From positions 1 to 8,847 of the forward strand of contig JAQUZV010000072.1 of NCBI GenBank assembly GCA_028691155.1: 8,847 nucleotides of DNA. The letters are read 5' to 3'. Under the pieces are notes generated by a model. That model searched no databases and was not told the origin of the DNA. It worked only from the letters and a program-made list of their open reading frames with translations. The DNA is from Victivallales bacterium. GTDB lineage: Bacteria; Verrucomicrobiota; Lentisphaeria; Victivallales; SZUA-371. The translations under genes were made by a program, and so were the position numbers. Shown here one piece after another: positions 1 to 6,592 of this stretch (position 1 is the first letter of the stretch; each line of letters opens with the position of its first letter).

Positions 1-331
1 CAAACCAGTCGGTGGGATTGGTCTCCCGGCTGAACATCTCCGTATCGGAAAAAATGCAATAGAGCGGCGCATTCCCTGCCGCGGCCGCAGACGCCGTCAC
101 CCCCGAACCGGCGGTCCCGGTGACAAACGTTCCTTTGCCGCTGACCGCATAAATCAAGCCGTCATCGTACAGCGGCCGCAACGCCCGGGTCAAAGTGGCC
201 TGACTGATTCGGTAATACGCCATCAGATATTTAGCGGTATAAAACCGTCGCCCCGGAAATTCCTTCTCCCGGAGCTCACGCCACAGCAACGCCGTCAGTT
301 GTTCATGCTTACAAACCGTTTTCAGCTTCAT
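1..331 (-). CDS. GntR-family transcriptional regulator, N-terminal part (cut by window edge)
   Basis: The 110 visible residues begin MKLKTVCKHEQ and run off the left edge. Residues about 28-70 read as a GntR-type winged helix-turn-helix: a recognition-helix stretch ISQATLTRALRPLYDDG, then the wing signature GKGTFV at 65-70. From about residue 88 (APLYCIFSD) a new domain seems to begin. In this type of regulator that is usually a sugar-binding-protein-like ligand domain, but too little is present to tell. The start at 331 has AAGGG placed 6 bp upstream. An in-frame ATG 18 bp further up (349) lacks such a site. The gene is convergent with nothing in view: it lies downstream of, and on the same strand as, the gcv cluster, and is separated from it by a strong terminator. 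Its target and ligand cannot be read from the sequence. The family call is confident because of the wing motif. Confidence 0.8.
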   Translation of the reverse strand, partial: MKLKTVCKHEQLTALLWRELREKEFPGRRFYTAKYLMAYYRISQATLTRALRPLYDDGLIYAVSGKGTFVTGTAGSGVTASAAAAGNAPLYCIFSDTEMFSRETNPTDWF

Positions 332-353
332 CTCATCCCTTATTATCATAGCG

Positions 354-365
354 CATATCGATATG
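354..365. promoter_or_regulatory. 12-bp perfect palindrome upstream of the GntR-type gene (possible operator)
   Basis: CATATCGATATG is a perfect inverted repeat centred 28-29 bp before the regulator's start codon. It sits just upstream of a TATGAT (minus strand, 350-345) that resembles a -10 box. GntR-family proteins bind short palindromes and often control their own gene, so autoregulation is a reasonable inference. No second copy is obvious elsewhere in the window. The rest of the 332-594 gap holds only the gcv terminator; I see no further gene there. Confidence 0.35.
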
Positions 366-523
366 ATTTTAAGATAGCGGCAACGCCCGTAATTGCAAAT
401 TGACGTCGATTGTTTTTCCCGGAAACCATTTCCCCGGCAACCGATCATCATACCGGGTCGGCGAAACGGCCCTCATGGTCGGACCTCCCGCCCTTTCCAT
501 ATCGGCAAGGCTGAAGATGCGGC

Positions 524-583
524 AAAGAAAAAGAGAAAAGGGCGGATACTCCGGCGGGGTATATCGCCGGAGTATCCGCCCTT
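524..583 (-). terminator. Rho-independent terminator of the gcv cluster
   Basis: Positions 538-556 and 565-583 form a perfect 19-bp stem (GGGCGGATACTCCGGCG core) with an 8-base loop. On the minus strand the stem is followed by a T-rich run, TTCTCTTTTTCTTT (537-524). The structure starts 12 bp after the gcvPB stop codon, so it should end the gcv transcript before the regulator gene. The plus-strand side has no T run, so termination should act in one direction only. Confidence 0.9.
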
Positions 584-594
584 GGAATTCCGCG

Positions 595-2040
595 TCAGGC
601 GGTCAGGTCGGGATGACGTGCCGCCCGGGTTTCGTCCAAGCGGGAAACCGGAGTGGTGAGCGGGAAATCATGGAAAGCGGCCGGATCTTTGTCCGCCAGT
701 GCGGCAATTTCGATCATGGCCTGAATAAACTCATCAAGTGTTTCCCGCGATTCGGTTTCGGTCGGCTCGATCATCAGCGCTTCCGGCACAATCAACGGGA
801 AATAGATGGTGGGCGGATGAATGCCGCGATCGATCAGCGCCTTGGCAATATCCAGCGCCCGCACCCCGTTCCGGGCCTGTTTCGCCGCGGAAAAGACACA
901 TTCGTGCATGCAGAAGCGGTTGAATTTCCACTCATAATACGGCGCCAGCCGAACCCGTATATAATTGGCGTTGAGCACGGCATTTTCGCTGACCCGGATG
1001 AAGCCTTCCCGTCCCAGCGTCAGCAAATAGGCGTAGGCCCGCAGAATCACCCCGAAATTGCCGTAAAACGGCGCGATGTAACCGATGCTACGCTCACACT
1101 CATATTCCAACGCATAAGTACCGTCGGCGCGCTTCTGCACTATCGAGACCGGCAGATAGGGAACCAGTTTGGCGTTGACGCCGACCGGACCGGAACCGGG
1201 ACCGCCGCCGCCGTGCGGCGTGGCAAAGGTCTTGTGCAGGTTGACGTGCATGACATCGAACCCGAGATCGCCGGGACGGACGCGGCCGATAATCGCGTTG
1301 AAATTGGCCCCGTCGCAATAGCACAACCCGCCGGCGGCATGCACCAGCGCACAGATTTCACGAACATTGGGATCGAACAAGCCCAACGTGTTGGGACAGG
1401 TCAGCATGAGCCCGGCGGTATCGGGACCGAGCTTGGCTTCCAGATCGGCCAGATCGACATTGCCGTCGGCATCGCTGGCCACCTCCCGAATGACAAACCC
1501 CGCCACCGCGGCACTGGCCGGATTGGTGCCGTGCGCCGCATCGGGAATCAACATCACCTTGCGCTCCGTATTGCCGTGATCGCGATGATAAGCGGCAATC
1601 AGCATGCAGCCGCAGAGTTCGCCGTGCGCCCCGGCCAGCGGCTGCATCGTGGTCCGTTCAAAACCCAATAGTTCGCTGATAATGGTTTCCGCTTCGTAAA
1701 TCACCGCCAGTGCCCCCTGGGTCAGCGCCGCGCCGTGACGGAGCTGAGGCAACAGCGGATGCAGCCCGGCAAAACCGGGCAACGCGGCCAACCGTTCGTG
1801 AAACGGCGGATTGTATTTCATGGTACAGGAGCCGAGCGGGTAGAAATTGGCCGCCACCCCCATGTTCCGCTGTCCCAAACGGGTAAAATGACGCATGGCT
1901 TCGAGTTCGGACACTTCCGGCAGAGCCGGAGGAGTACGCCGCCGCAACGCCGCCGGAATGGCAGCGGCGGGAGGAACATCCGGTTGCGGCAACGTGGAAC
2001 CGCGACGCCCGGCCCGGCCCTGTTCAAAAATCGACTTCAT
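595..2040 (-). CDS. gcvPB: Glycine dehydrogenase (decarboxylating) subunit 2, P protein
   Basis: This is the pyridoxal-phosphate-carrying half of the two-subunit P protein. With GcvPA it decarboxylates glycine and loads the aminomethyl group onto lipoylated GcvH in the cytoplasm. The 481-residue length is normal for the family. The motif NFYPLGSCTMKYNP lies at about 65-78, the PLP-contacting DGAN at 243-246, and the Schiff-base lysine is K270 in NLHKTFATPHGGGGPG. The ATG at 2040 overlaps the gcvPA stop in an ATGA quartet, which suggests translational coupling. GGAGG lies 7 bp upstream, inside gcvPA. The reading frame extends further upstream, but only as a shadow of gcvPA. This is the last gene of the cluster, with a terminator directly behind it. 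The identification is secure. Confidence 0.96.
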   Translation of the reverse strand: MKSIFEQGRAGRRGSTLPQPDVPPAAAIPAALRRRTPPALPEVSELEAMRHFTRLGQRNMGVAANFYPLGSCTMKYNPPFHERLAALPGFAGLHPLLPQLRHGAALTQGALAVIYEAETIISELLGFERTTMQPLAGAHGELCGCMLIAAYHRDHGNTERKVMLIPDAAHGTNPASAAVAGFVIREVASDADGNVDLADLEAKLGPDTAGLMLTCPNTLGLFDPNVREICALVHAAGGLCYCDGANFNAIIGRVRPGDLGFDVMHVNLHKTFATPHGGGGPGSGPVGVNAKLVPYLPVSIVQKRADGTYALEYECERSIGYIAPFYGNFGVILRAYAYLLTLGREGFIRVSENAVLNANYIRVRLAPYYEWKFNRFCMHECVFSAAKQARNGVRALDIAKALIDRGIHPPTIYFPLIVPEALMIEPTETESRETLDEFIQAMIEIAALADKDPAAFHDFPLTTPVSRLDETRAARHPDLTA

Positions 2041-3371
2041 AATACCGCCTCCAATGCATTGGCCATGGCCTTGATCTCTTCCCGGGTCCGCTTTTCGGTC
2101 ACCGCCACCAGCAACTGATCCTTGCGGTCGGGATAATAACGTCCCAGCGGGAACCCGACCGCAAAACCCTTGTCGATCATATGACCGGCGATTTCCGAGG
2201 CATCGCCCGGCAGTCGGATGACAAATTCGTTGAAAAACGGACCGACGCCGACCGGTTCGACCCCATCGATCCGCACCAGTTCCTGACGGGCAAACGCCGC
2301 TTTGGCCAGGCAAAGTTCGGCCACATCGATCAGGCCCTGCCGGCCGACACAGGTCAGGTACACCAGCGCCGACAGCGCACACAAACTTTCGTTGGAACAG
2401 ATATTGGACATGGCATGTTCACGGCGGATGTGCTGTTCGCGCGCCTGCAGCGTCAGGACAAATCCCTCCCGCCCCTCCCGATCCACGGTACGCCCGCAGA
2501 TCCGGCCGGGCATGCGCCGCATATGCTCCTGTTTGACCGCCATAATGCCGAGGTACGGGCCGCCGAAACTCAGCGGAATACCCAAACTCTGCCCTTCGCC
2601 GGTGACAATGTCGAAATCCATTTCACCGGGCGTCTTGAGCACCGCCAGCGCCAACGGATAAACAGAGCATATCGCCAGCGCTTTCCGGGCATGAACTTCG
2701 GCCACCAATGAAGTCCAGTCCTCGATCGTGCCGAAAACGTTGGGATACTGCACCAGAACGCAGGCCGTCCGCTCATCCACCGCCGCCAGCAACCGCTCCG
2801 TCGCCGAGGTCACCCCGTCGGCGGGCACCTCCACCAGTTCGATATCCAGATTGCGGCTGTAGCACTGAATCATTTTGCGGAAGATCGGGGAGACCGCCCC
2901 GGAAATAACCGCCCGACGCTTCCGGGTGATCCGTACCGCCATCATCATGGCTTCGAACAACGCCGTACCGCCGTCATACAGCGAGGCATTGGCCACCGGC
3001 ATGCCGGTCAGCCGGGACATCGCCGACTGATATTCATAAATCGCCTGCAACGTTCCCTGTGACGCTTCCGGCTGATACGGCGTATACGCGGTGTAAAATT
3101 CGGAACGGCGGGTAATCTCCCCCACCGCCGCCGGAATCAGATGATCGTAATAACCGAGTCCGACGAAATTGACCAGATGAGTATGATTGCGACTCGCCAG
3201 TTGTTCCAGCCGACGGGTCACTTCGAATTCCGACAACCCGCGCGGCAGGTTCTCCAGCATCGGATAGGGCAGATCCACTCCGGCTCCGGTCCAAAGCTGT
3301 TCGAAACTATCACAGCCGACCGCCCGGAGCATCTCCCGTCGATCGGCATCGGTATTGGCAATATAAGGCAC
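2037..3371 (-). CDS. gcvPA: Glycine dehydrogenase (decarboxylating) subunit 1, P protein
   Basis: This is the partner half of the split P protein. It resembles the PLP-enzyme fold but lacks the catalytic lysine, and forms the active heterodimer or heterotetramer with GcvPB. The chosen start is GTG at 3371, giving 444 residues beginning MPYIANTDADRREML, which matches where the family normally begins. GGGAG ends 8 bp before it. A GTG 30 bp upstream (3401) would add ten residues that the family does not have, with no comparable ribosome site. Family stretches include TPYQPEASQG (about 97-106) and NASLYDGGTALFEA (about 128-141). It lies 40 bp after gcvH and overlaps gcvPB by 4 bp. The identity is certain; the start is very likely. 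Confidence 0.95.
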   Translation of the reverse strand: MPYIANTDADRREMLRAVGCDSFEQLWTGAGVDLPYPMLENLPRGLSEFEVTRRLEQLASRNHTHLVNFVGLGYYDHLIPAAVGEITRRSEFYTAYTPYQPEASQGTLQAIYEYQSAMSRLTGMPVANASLYDGGTALFEAMMMAVRITRKRRAVISGAVSPIFRKMIQCYSRNLDIELVEVPADGVTSATERLLAAVDERTACVLVQYPNVFGTIEDWTSLVAEVHARKALAICSVYPLALAVLKTPGEMDFDIVTGEGQSLGIPLSFGGPYLGIMAVKQEHMRRMPGRICGRTVDREGREGFVLTLQAREQHIRREHAMSNICSNESLCALSALVYLTCVGRQGLIDVAELCLAKAAFARQELVRIDGVEPVGVGPFFNEFVIRLPGDASEIAGHMIDKGFAVGFPLGRYYPDRKDQLLVAVTEKRTREEIKAMANALEAVL

Positions 3372-3384
3372 GATTACATCTCCC
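3369..3384 (-). promoter_or_regulatory. Ribosome binding site deciding the GTG start of gcvPA
   Basis: On the minus strand GGGAG (3384-3380) is followed by ATGTAATC and then GTG (3371-3369). The ATG directly abutting GGGAG is too close to be served by it and is followed at once by TAA. The GTG is correctly spaced and in frame with the conserved GcvPA N-terminus. Confidence 0.7.
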
Positions 3385-3411
3385 TGACGGCGCGCCGCCA
3401 CAACCCGGCAG

Positions 3412-3783
3412 TTAATTGTTCAGATAAGCGGTATAAGCGGCTTCATCCATCAGGGCGTCAAGCTCCGAGGCGTCGCTCATCGCGATCCGGCAGAACCAGG
3501 CCTGCTCTTCCGGCGACGCATTCACCATCTCCGGCTTGTCTTCCAGTTGCGAATTGACCGCAACAATTTTGCCGCTGACCGGAGCGTAGACATCCGAAGC
3601 CGCCTTGACCGATTCCACCACACCCAGAGAGTCGCCGGCATGACAGGAATCACCTTCGTGCGGCAGTTCGACAAAAGTAATGTCGCCCAGTTCTTCCGCC
3701 GCATGAACCGAAATCCCGACATAAGCCTCGCCGTCTTTCACTTCCACCCATTCGTGTTCCTTCGAGTAATATTTCATCTCCAT
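3412..3783 (-). CDS. gcvH: Glycine cleavage system H protein
   Basis: GcvH is the small lipoyl-carrying shuttle of the glycine cleavage complex. Its lipoyl arm moves the aminomethyl group from the P protein to GcvT and is then reoxidised by the L protein. From the ATG at 3783 it has 123 residues, the usual size. The lipoylated lysine is K60 in GVVESVKAASDVYAPVSG, the classic lipoyl-domain hairpin. AGGAGG lies 6 bp before this ATG; the next in-frame ATG, two codons later (3777), is also possible. An upstream in-frame ATG at 3855 would add a non-family extension and has no such site. The gene follows a terminator placed behind the lipoprotein gene, so it probably has its own promoter in the A/T-richer stretch 3784-3875. 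Nothing there is clear enough to mark. It is followed by gcvPA after 40 bp. Confidence 0.96.
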   Translation of the reverse strand: MEMKYYSKEHEWVEVKDGEAYVGISVHAAEELGDITFVELPHEGDSCHAGDSLGVVESVKAASDVYAPVSGKIVAVNSQLEDKPEMVNASPEEQAWFCRIAMSDASELDALMDEAAYTAYLNN

Positions 3784-3875
3784 CCCTCTCCTCCTGGTTT
3801 TTTTATAGTAACTTGCCGTCGTAAAAAAATGTAACGTTTCAGGATCATAAAACAAATCGGCACCGGTAATTTGCC

Positions 3876-3907
3876 GAGAAAAACGACCCGGCTTTCCACC
3901 GGGCCGT
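3876..3907 (-). terminator. Rho-independent terminator between the lipoprotein gene and gcvH
   Basis: Positions 3883-3891 and 3899-3907 pair over 9 bp (one G-U in the minus-strand RNA, GC core CCCGG/CCGGG) around a 7-base loop. On the minus strand the stem runs into TTTTCTC. It begins 13 bp after the lipoprotein stop codon. It implies that the gcvT-lipoprotein transcript ends here, at least in part, and that gcvH-gcvPA-gcvPB are a second unit. Confidence 0.75.
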
Positions 3908-3920
3908 CATATGGTCGCCG

Positions 3921-5171
3921 TCAATACGCCGACTGCCACCACCGCCACGGGCACATGGTGGACAACGAAGCATCAACCGCCTGGCGCATCGGCGCGAACC
4001 ACGCGGATTCACCCCAACATTCCACCAGATACAACTCGCCGCCGTCAGCGCCGCACATCACCGCCACCATATAGGTGTAGTCTTTGCCGCCGATGTTCTT
4101 GGTCGCCTCGATGCGGAAACAGGGCAACTGCCCGGCCACCTTGACTTCGGTAACGTTGACAATCCGGTAGGCATTGATTTCGGTCAGAGCCCGCACGATC
4201 AGCTTACGCCAAAATTCCGGCTGCGACCCCGGCAGTCCAGCTTCCACTTTCGCCTGCAATACCAATCCTTCCGAAGAAACCGCCGTCGTACTCATTACGG
4301 AACTGCGGCAGCCGATCACCACAAATCCGGTCGGGAAGGAATAATCGAACGGACGGTAGGAACCGGGAGAACCGAAATAAATGTTGTCGGCCGTAATTTC
4401 AGCCCCCAGCGCCCGGACCCAGGCAATCGGAATCAACCGTTGCGCCTGCTGCTGCGGCAGCGCGGAAACCAACGTAACGGTAAAAGTACTGTAGGCAACC
4501 TGATTGGTCATCAGCCGTTCCCGGCCTTTGAGCCGTTCCAATTCGCCGGTGATCCGCGCCAGTTCGCTTTCAATCTTCAGCATGTCTTCCACTTTGGTGG
4601 CCTTGTCCAGCAACGCCAGCAACCGAGTCCGCAACTTTTCCAGGTTGCCGATCCGGTTCTTCAGATCGACCATGGCCTCGGAAACATCCTCGGCCTGACG
4701 CTGCACCCGACCAATCCGTCCCAGCTTGGCCAGTTCCGCCAACATCTTTTCCCCGGCGGCGGCCGGAATCTTCAGGACGAAAACATTGTCGGTCTGCCGC
4801 TGCACATAGCCTTGACAACCCTTCACCAGTTTGCCGAGCGCCATCTCCGCCGCTTTGATATCGGGAACCGTCAGGACCACCGCCACATTATAGATCATCT
4901 TCCGGGCGGCAACATTCGCGGCCGGAACCATCGGCGCATTGACACTCTGATTTTGATTCGGCGGCAGCACCAACCCAGGCGCCATGGCATTGTCCTCCGT
5001 ACTCTTAAACTTACAAATCCCGAAACTCCGAGGTACGGAGTCGGATGCCAGAGCCCGTCCTCCTTTCGCCAACTGCACGGATGCCGCCGGCATGGCCCCG
5101 GTGGAACATCCGGCCACCAATGCCAATCCTCCAACCGCCAACGCCAATCGCATCATAATTCGATTACTCAT
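3921..5171 (-). CDS. Lipoprotein with DUF4349-like coiled-coil domain and a distinct C-terminal domain
   Basis: The 416-residue product has a lipoprotein signal peptide: a charged start (MSNRIMMR), a hydrophobic stretch, then LVAGC with the acylated cysteine at C22. Residues 23-87 are low-complexity, linker-like sequence. Residues about 88-234 look like DUF4349: a beta-alpha ferredoxin-like part (MIYNVAVVLTVPDIKAAEMAL), then a long helical coiled coil (about 160-218) ending in a strand, VAYSTFTVTL. Most DUF4349 proteins then carry a C-terminal membrane helix. Here there is none. Residues about 276-406 form a separate alpha/beta-looking domain (YTYMVAVMCGADGGELYLVECWG), perhaps of the PsbP/DcrB-like type; that is only an impression. 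The start at 5171 has GGGGGAG upstream. An alternative ATG at 5216 overlaps the gcvT stop (TAATG) and would give a poor signal peptide. It lies in the gcv cluster, 44 bp after gcvT. Its function is unknown; an envelope location is likely. Confidence 0.8.
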   Translation of the reverse strand: MSNRIMMRLALAVGGLALVAGCSTGAMPAASVQLAKGGRALASDSVPRSFGICKFKSTEDNAMAPGLVLPPNQNQSVNAPMVPAANVAARKMIYNVAVVLTVPDIKAAEMALGKLVKGCQGYVQRQTDNVFVLKIPAAAGEKMLAELAKLGRIGRVQRQAEDVSEAMVDLKNRIGNLEKLRTRLLALLDKATKVEDMLKIESELARITGELERLKGRERLMTNQVAYSTFTVTLVSALPQQQAQRLIPIAWVRALGAEITADNIYFGSPGSYRPFDYSFPTGFVVIGCRSSVMSTTAVSSEGLVLQAKVEAGLPGSQPEFWRKLIVRALTEINAYRIVNVTEVKVAGQLPCFRIEATKNIGGKDYTYMVAVMCGADGGELYLVECWGESAWFAPMRQAVDASLSTMCPWRWWQSAY

Positions 5172-5215
5172 CGTTCTCCCCCTTTGTTTTAACTGGTTGC
5201 AAAGTTCGTTTTTCA

Positions 5216-6331
5216 TTATACCGTTTTCATCCGGGCCGTGCCACGATCGTAGAACGGCAGCGCGGCGATTTTTCCGGGAAGCAGGGTTTTCCCCGCCTCG
5301 ATGTTCACCACCGTCCCCACTTCGCTTATCGCCGCGGCATCGATCCAGGCCATAGCCACCGCAACTCCCAGCGTCGGCGCAAACGCACCGGAAGTAACCC
5401 GCCCGATAACGTTGCCGGCGATATCCTGCACCATCATACCGGCCCGGGCCGCGCGGCGCCCCTCCAGCCGGATGCCGCGCAAATACTGCCGCGGCGCATT
5501 GTGCCGCAATGCCGCACTGCCGACAAACCGCCGTGACGGCATTGCCGCCAACCGCAGCATGGCGCCGAAACCGGCCTCCACCGGAGTATGGTAAAGATCG
5601 AGTTCATGACCGTAAAGCGGATACCCCATCTCCAGGCGCAAAGTATCACGCGCCCCCAACCCGGCCGGCTTGACGCCACGGGCCGTCAGCAATTCCCACA
5701 GTGACGCCGTATCCTCGACCGCCACATACAATTCGAAGCCCAGTTCCCCGGTGTAACCGGTCCGGCTCAGCAGGCAGGGAATGCCGGCGATTTCCACGTT
5801 GGTCCAATGATAATAGCACGGCAGGGACTGACGATCCACCCCCAGTTCAACGAGAATTTCGGCCGCCTGCGGTCCCTGGAGATCGAGTTTGCCGGTGGCG
5901 GCGGAAACATCATTGAACTCGGTATCGCCGGACAACCCGCGGCGAAACTCCGCGGCGTCATGCGCCGCCGTCGCCGCGTTGACCACAATAAAAAAACCTT
6001 CCGCGTCGAGACGATAGACAATCAGGTCGTCCTGAACCCCACCCGCATCGTTGAGCAGGAAATTGTAACGGCAACTCCCCGGCGGCTGATCCAGTACCGG
6101 CCGCGCCAGAATTCGATCCAACTCGGCGGCGGCCTTCGGGCCGTCCACCTCGAACTCGCCCATGTGACAAATATCGAACAGGGATACCGCCGTCCTGGTC
6201 CGCAGGTGTTCGGCAATAATTCCCTCCGCATACTGCACCGGCATATTCCACCCGGCGAACGGCACCAATTTCGCTCCGGCCGCCAAATGCTGCTCCCGCA
6301 ACGGCGTCTCCTTCAGTTCACTGTTTTCCAT
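5216..6331 (-). CDS. gcvT: Aminomethyltransferase (glycine cleavage system T protein)
   Basis: GcvT transfers the one-carbon unit from the aminomethyl-lipoyl arm of GcvH to tetrahydrofolate, releasing ammonia and giving methylene-tetrahydrofolate. It has 371 residues from the ATG at 6331, normal for the family. It shows LREQHLAAGAKLVPFAGWNMPVQY-type N-terminal sequence, the FDICHMGEF motif (about 52-60), GGVQDDLIVYRL with the presumed catalytic aspartate D101, TGYTGELGFELYV in the middle, and a C-terminal barrel region. GGAG lies 8 bp before the chosen start. An in-frame ATG 27 bp upstream (6358) has no ribosome site, and the open frame reaching 6427 is not family-like. It is the first gene of the cluster, reading away from phoH. 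Confidence 0.96.
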   Translation of the reverse strand: MENSELKETPLREQHLAAGAKLVPFAGWNMPVQYAEGIIAEHLRTRTAVSLFDICHMGEFEVDGPKAAAELDRILARPVLDQPPGSCRYNFLLNDAGGVQDDLIVYRLDAEGFFIVVNAATAAHDAAEFRRGLSGDTEFNDVSAATGKLDLQGPQAAEILVELGVDRQSLPCYYHWTNVEIAGIPCLLSRTGYTGELGFELYVAVEDTASLWELLTARGVKPAGLGARDTLRLEMGYPLYGHELDLYHTPVEAGFGAMLRLAAMPSRRFVGSAALRHNAPRQYLRGIRLEGRRAARAGMMVQDIAGNVIGRVTSGAFAPTLGVAVAMAWIDAAAISEVGTVVNIEAGKTLLPGKIAALPFYDRGTARMKTV

Positions 6332-6388
6332 GAGCTGTACTCCATCGTATTTTTTCATTACCAAACGACATTCGCGAAAATGACCGGT

Positions 6389-6469
6389 CCCCGGCCGAAC
6401 CCGTTCCGATTTCGATCGCAATTGCACCGGCCGGAGGAAAAATCCGGTTCTGAACGGGAAATACCGGGG
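6389..6469 (-). promoter_or_regulatory. Possible structured 5' leader of gcvT
   Basis: On the minus strand CCCCGG (6469-6464) can pair with CCGGGG (6394-6389), and CCCGTTC (6458-6452) with GAACGGG (6406-6400). The two stems are nested, separated by a symmetric 5x5 internal loop. They enclose smaller hairpins, such as CCGGA/TCCGG and CGAT-CGAA-ATCG. It lies in the right place for a cis-regulatory RNA. It lacks the conserved core of glycine riboswitches. With the predicted promoter, transcription would start near 6466 and clip the outer stem. CCGG words are common in this genome, so chance pairing is possible. Confidence 0.3.
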
Positions 6470-6472
6470 TTA

Positions 6473-6501
6473 AATATATAATTTTGCCAATTTAAAAACA
6501 A
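6473..6501 (-). promoter_or_regulatory. gcvT: Sigma70-like promoter of gcvT
   Basis: On the minus strand TTGTTT (6501-6496) is followed after exactly 17 bp by TATATT (6478-6473), in an A/T-rich stretch that contrasts with the G+C-rich surroundings. The start of transcription would fall near 6466, giving a leader of about 135 bases before gcvT. The call is made by eye from consensus similarity only. Confidence 0.5.
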
Positions 6502-6513
6502 GAGAAGTAGTAT
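6484..6513 (+). promoter_or_regulatory. Candidate promoter of the phoH operon
   Basis: TTGCCA (6484-6489) lies 18 bp before TAGTAT (6508-6513). It faces phoH and overlaps the gcvT promoter on the other strand. TTGACC at 6519-6524 is a second possible -35 box, but no -10 box stands at the right distance from it. The leader to the ATG at 6593 would be about 70 bases and holds a small GCCGG-CAA-CCGGC hairpin (6560-6572). Confidence 0.3.
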
Positions 6514-6592
6514 TTTTTTTGACCAATATTATAGTAAGCTTCAGAGAACCATTGCGTGCGCCGGCAACCGGCAAATCATTAAAGGAATACAT

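Noticed and set aside
400..1671. Long open frame of 423 codons on the plus strand opposite gcvPB
   Set aside because: It is antisense to a certain gene; its Arg/Gly/His-rich composition with no recognisable domain is typical of a shadow frame in G+C-rich coding DNA.
3784..3855. Longer gcvH starting at 3855
   Set aside because: It would add a 24-residue extension not found in GcvH, while a strong AGGAGG site precedes the ATG at 3783.
4440..5192. Open frame of 250 codons on the plus strand opposite the lipoprotein gene
   Set aside because: It is rich in Arg, His and Gln with no domain, and lies fully inside a gene with a clear signal peptide and fold.
6332..6469. Glycine riboswitch before gcvT
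   Set aside because: I looked for the conserved purine-rich and CUCUCAGGC-like segments on the minus strand and found none.
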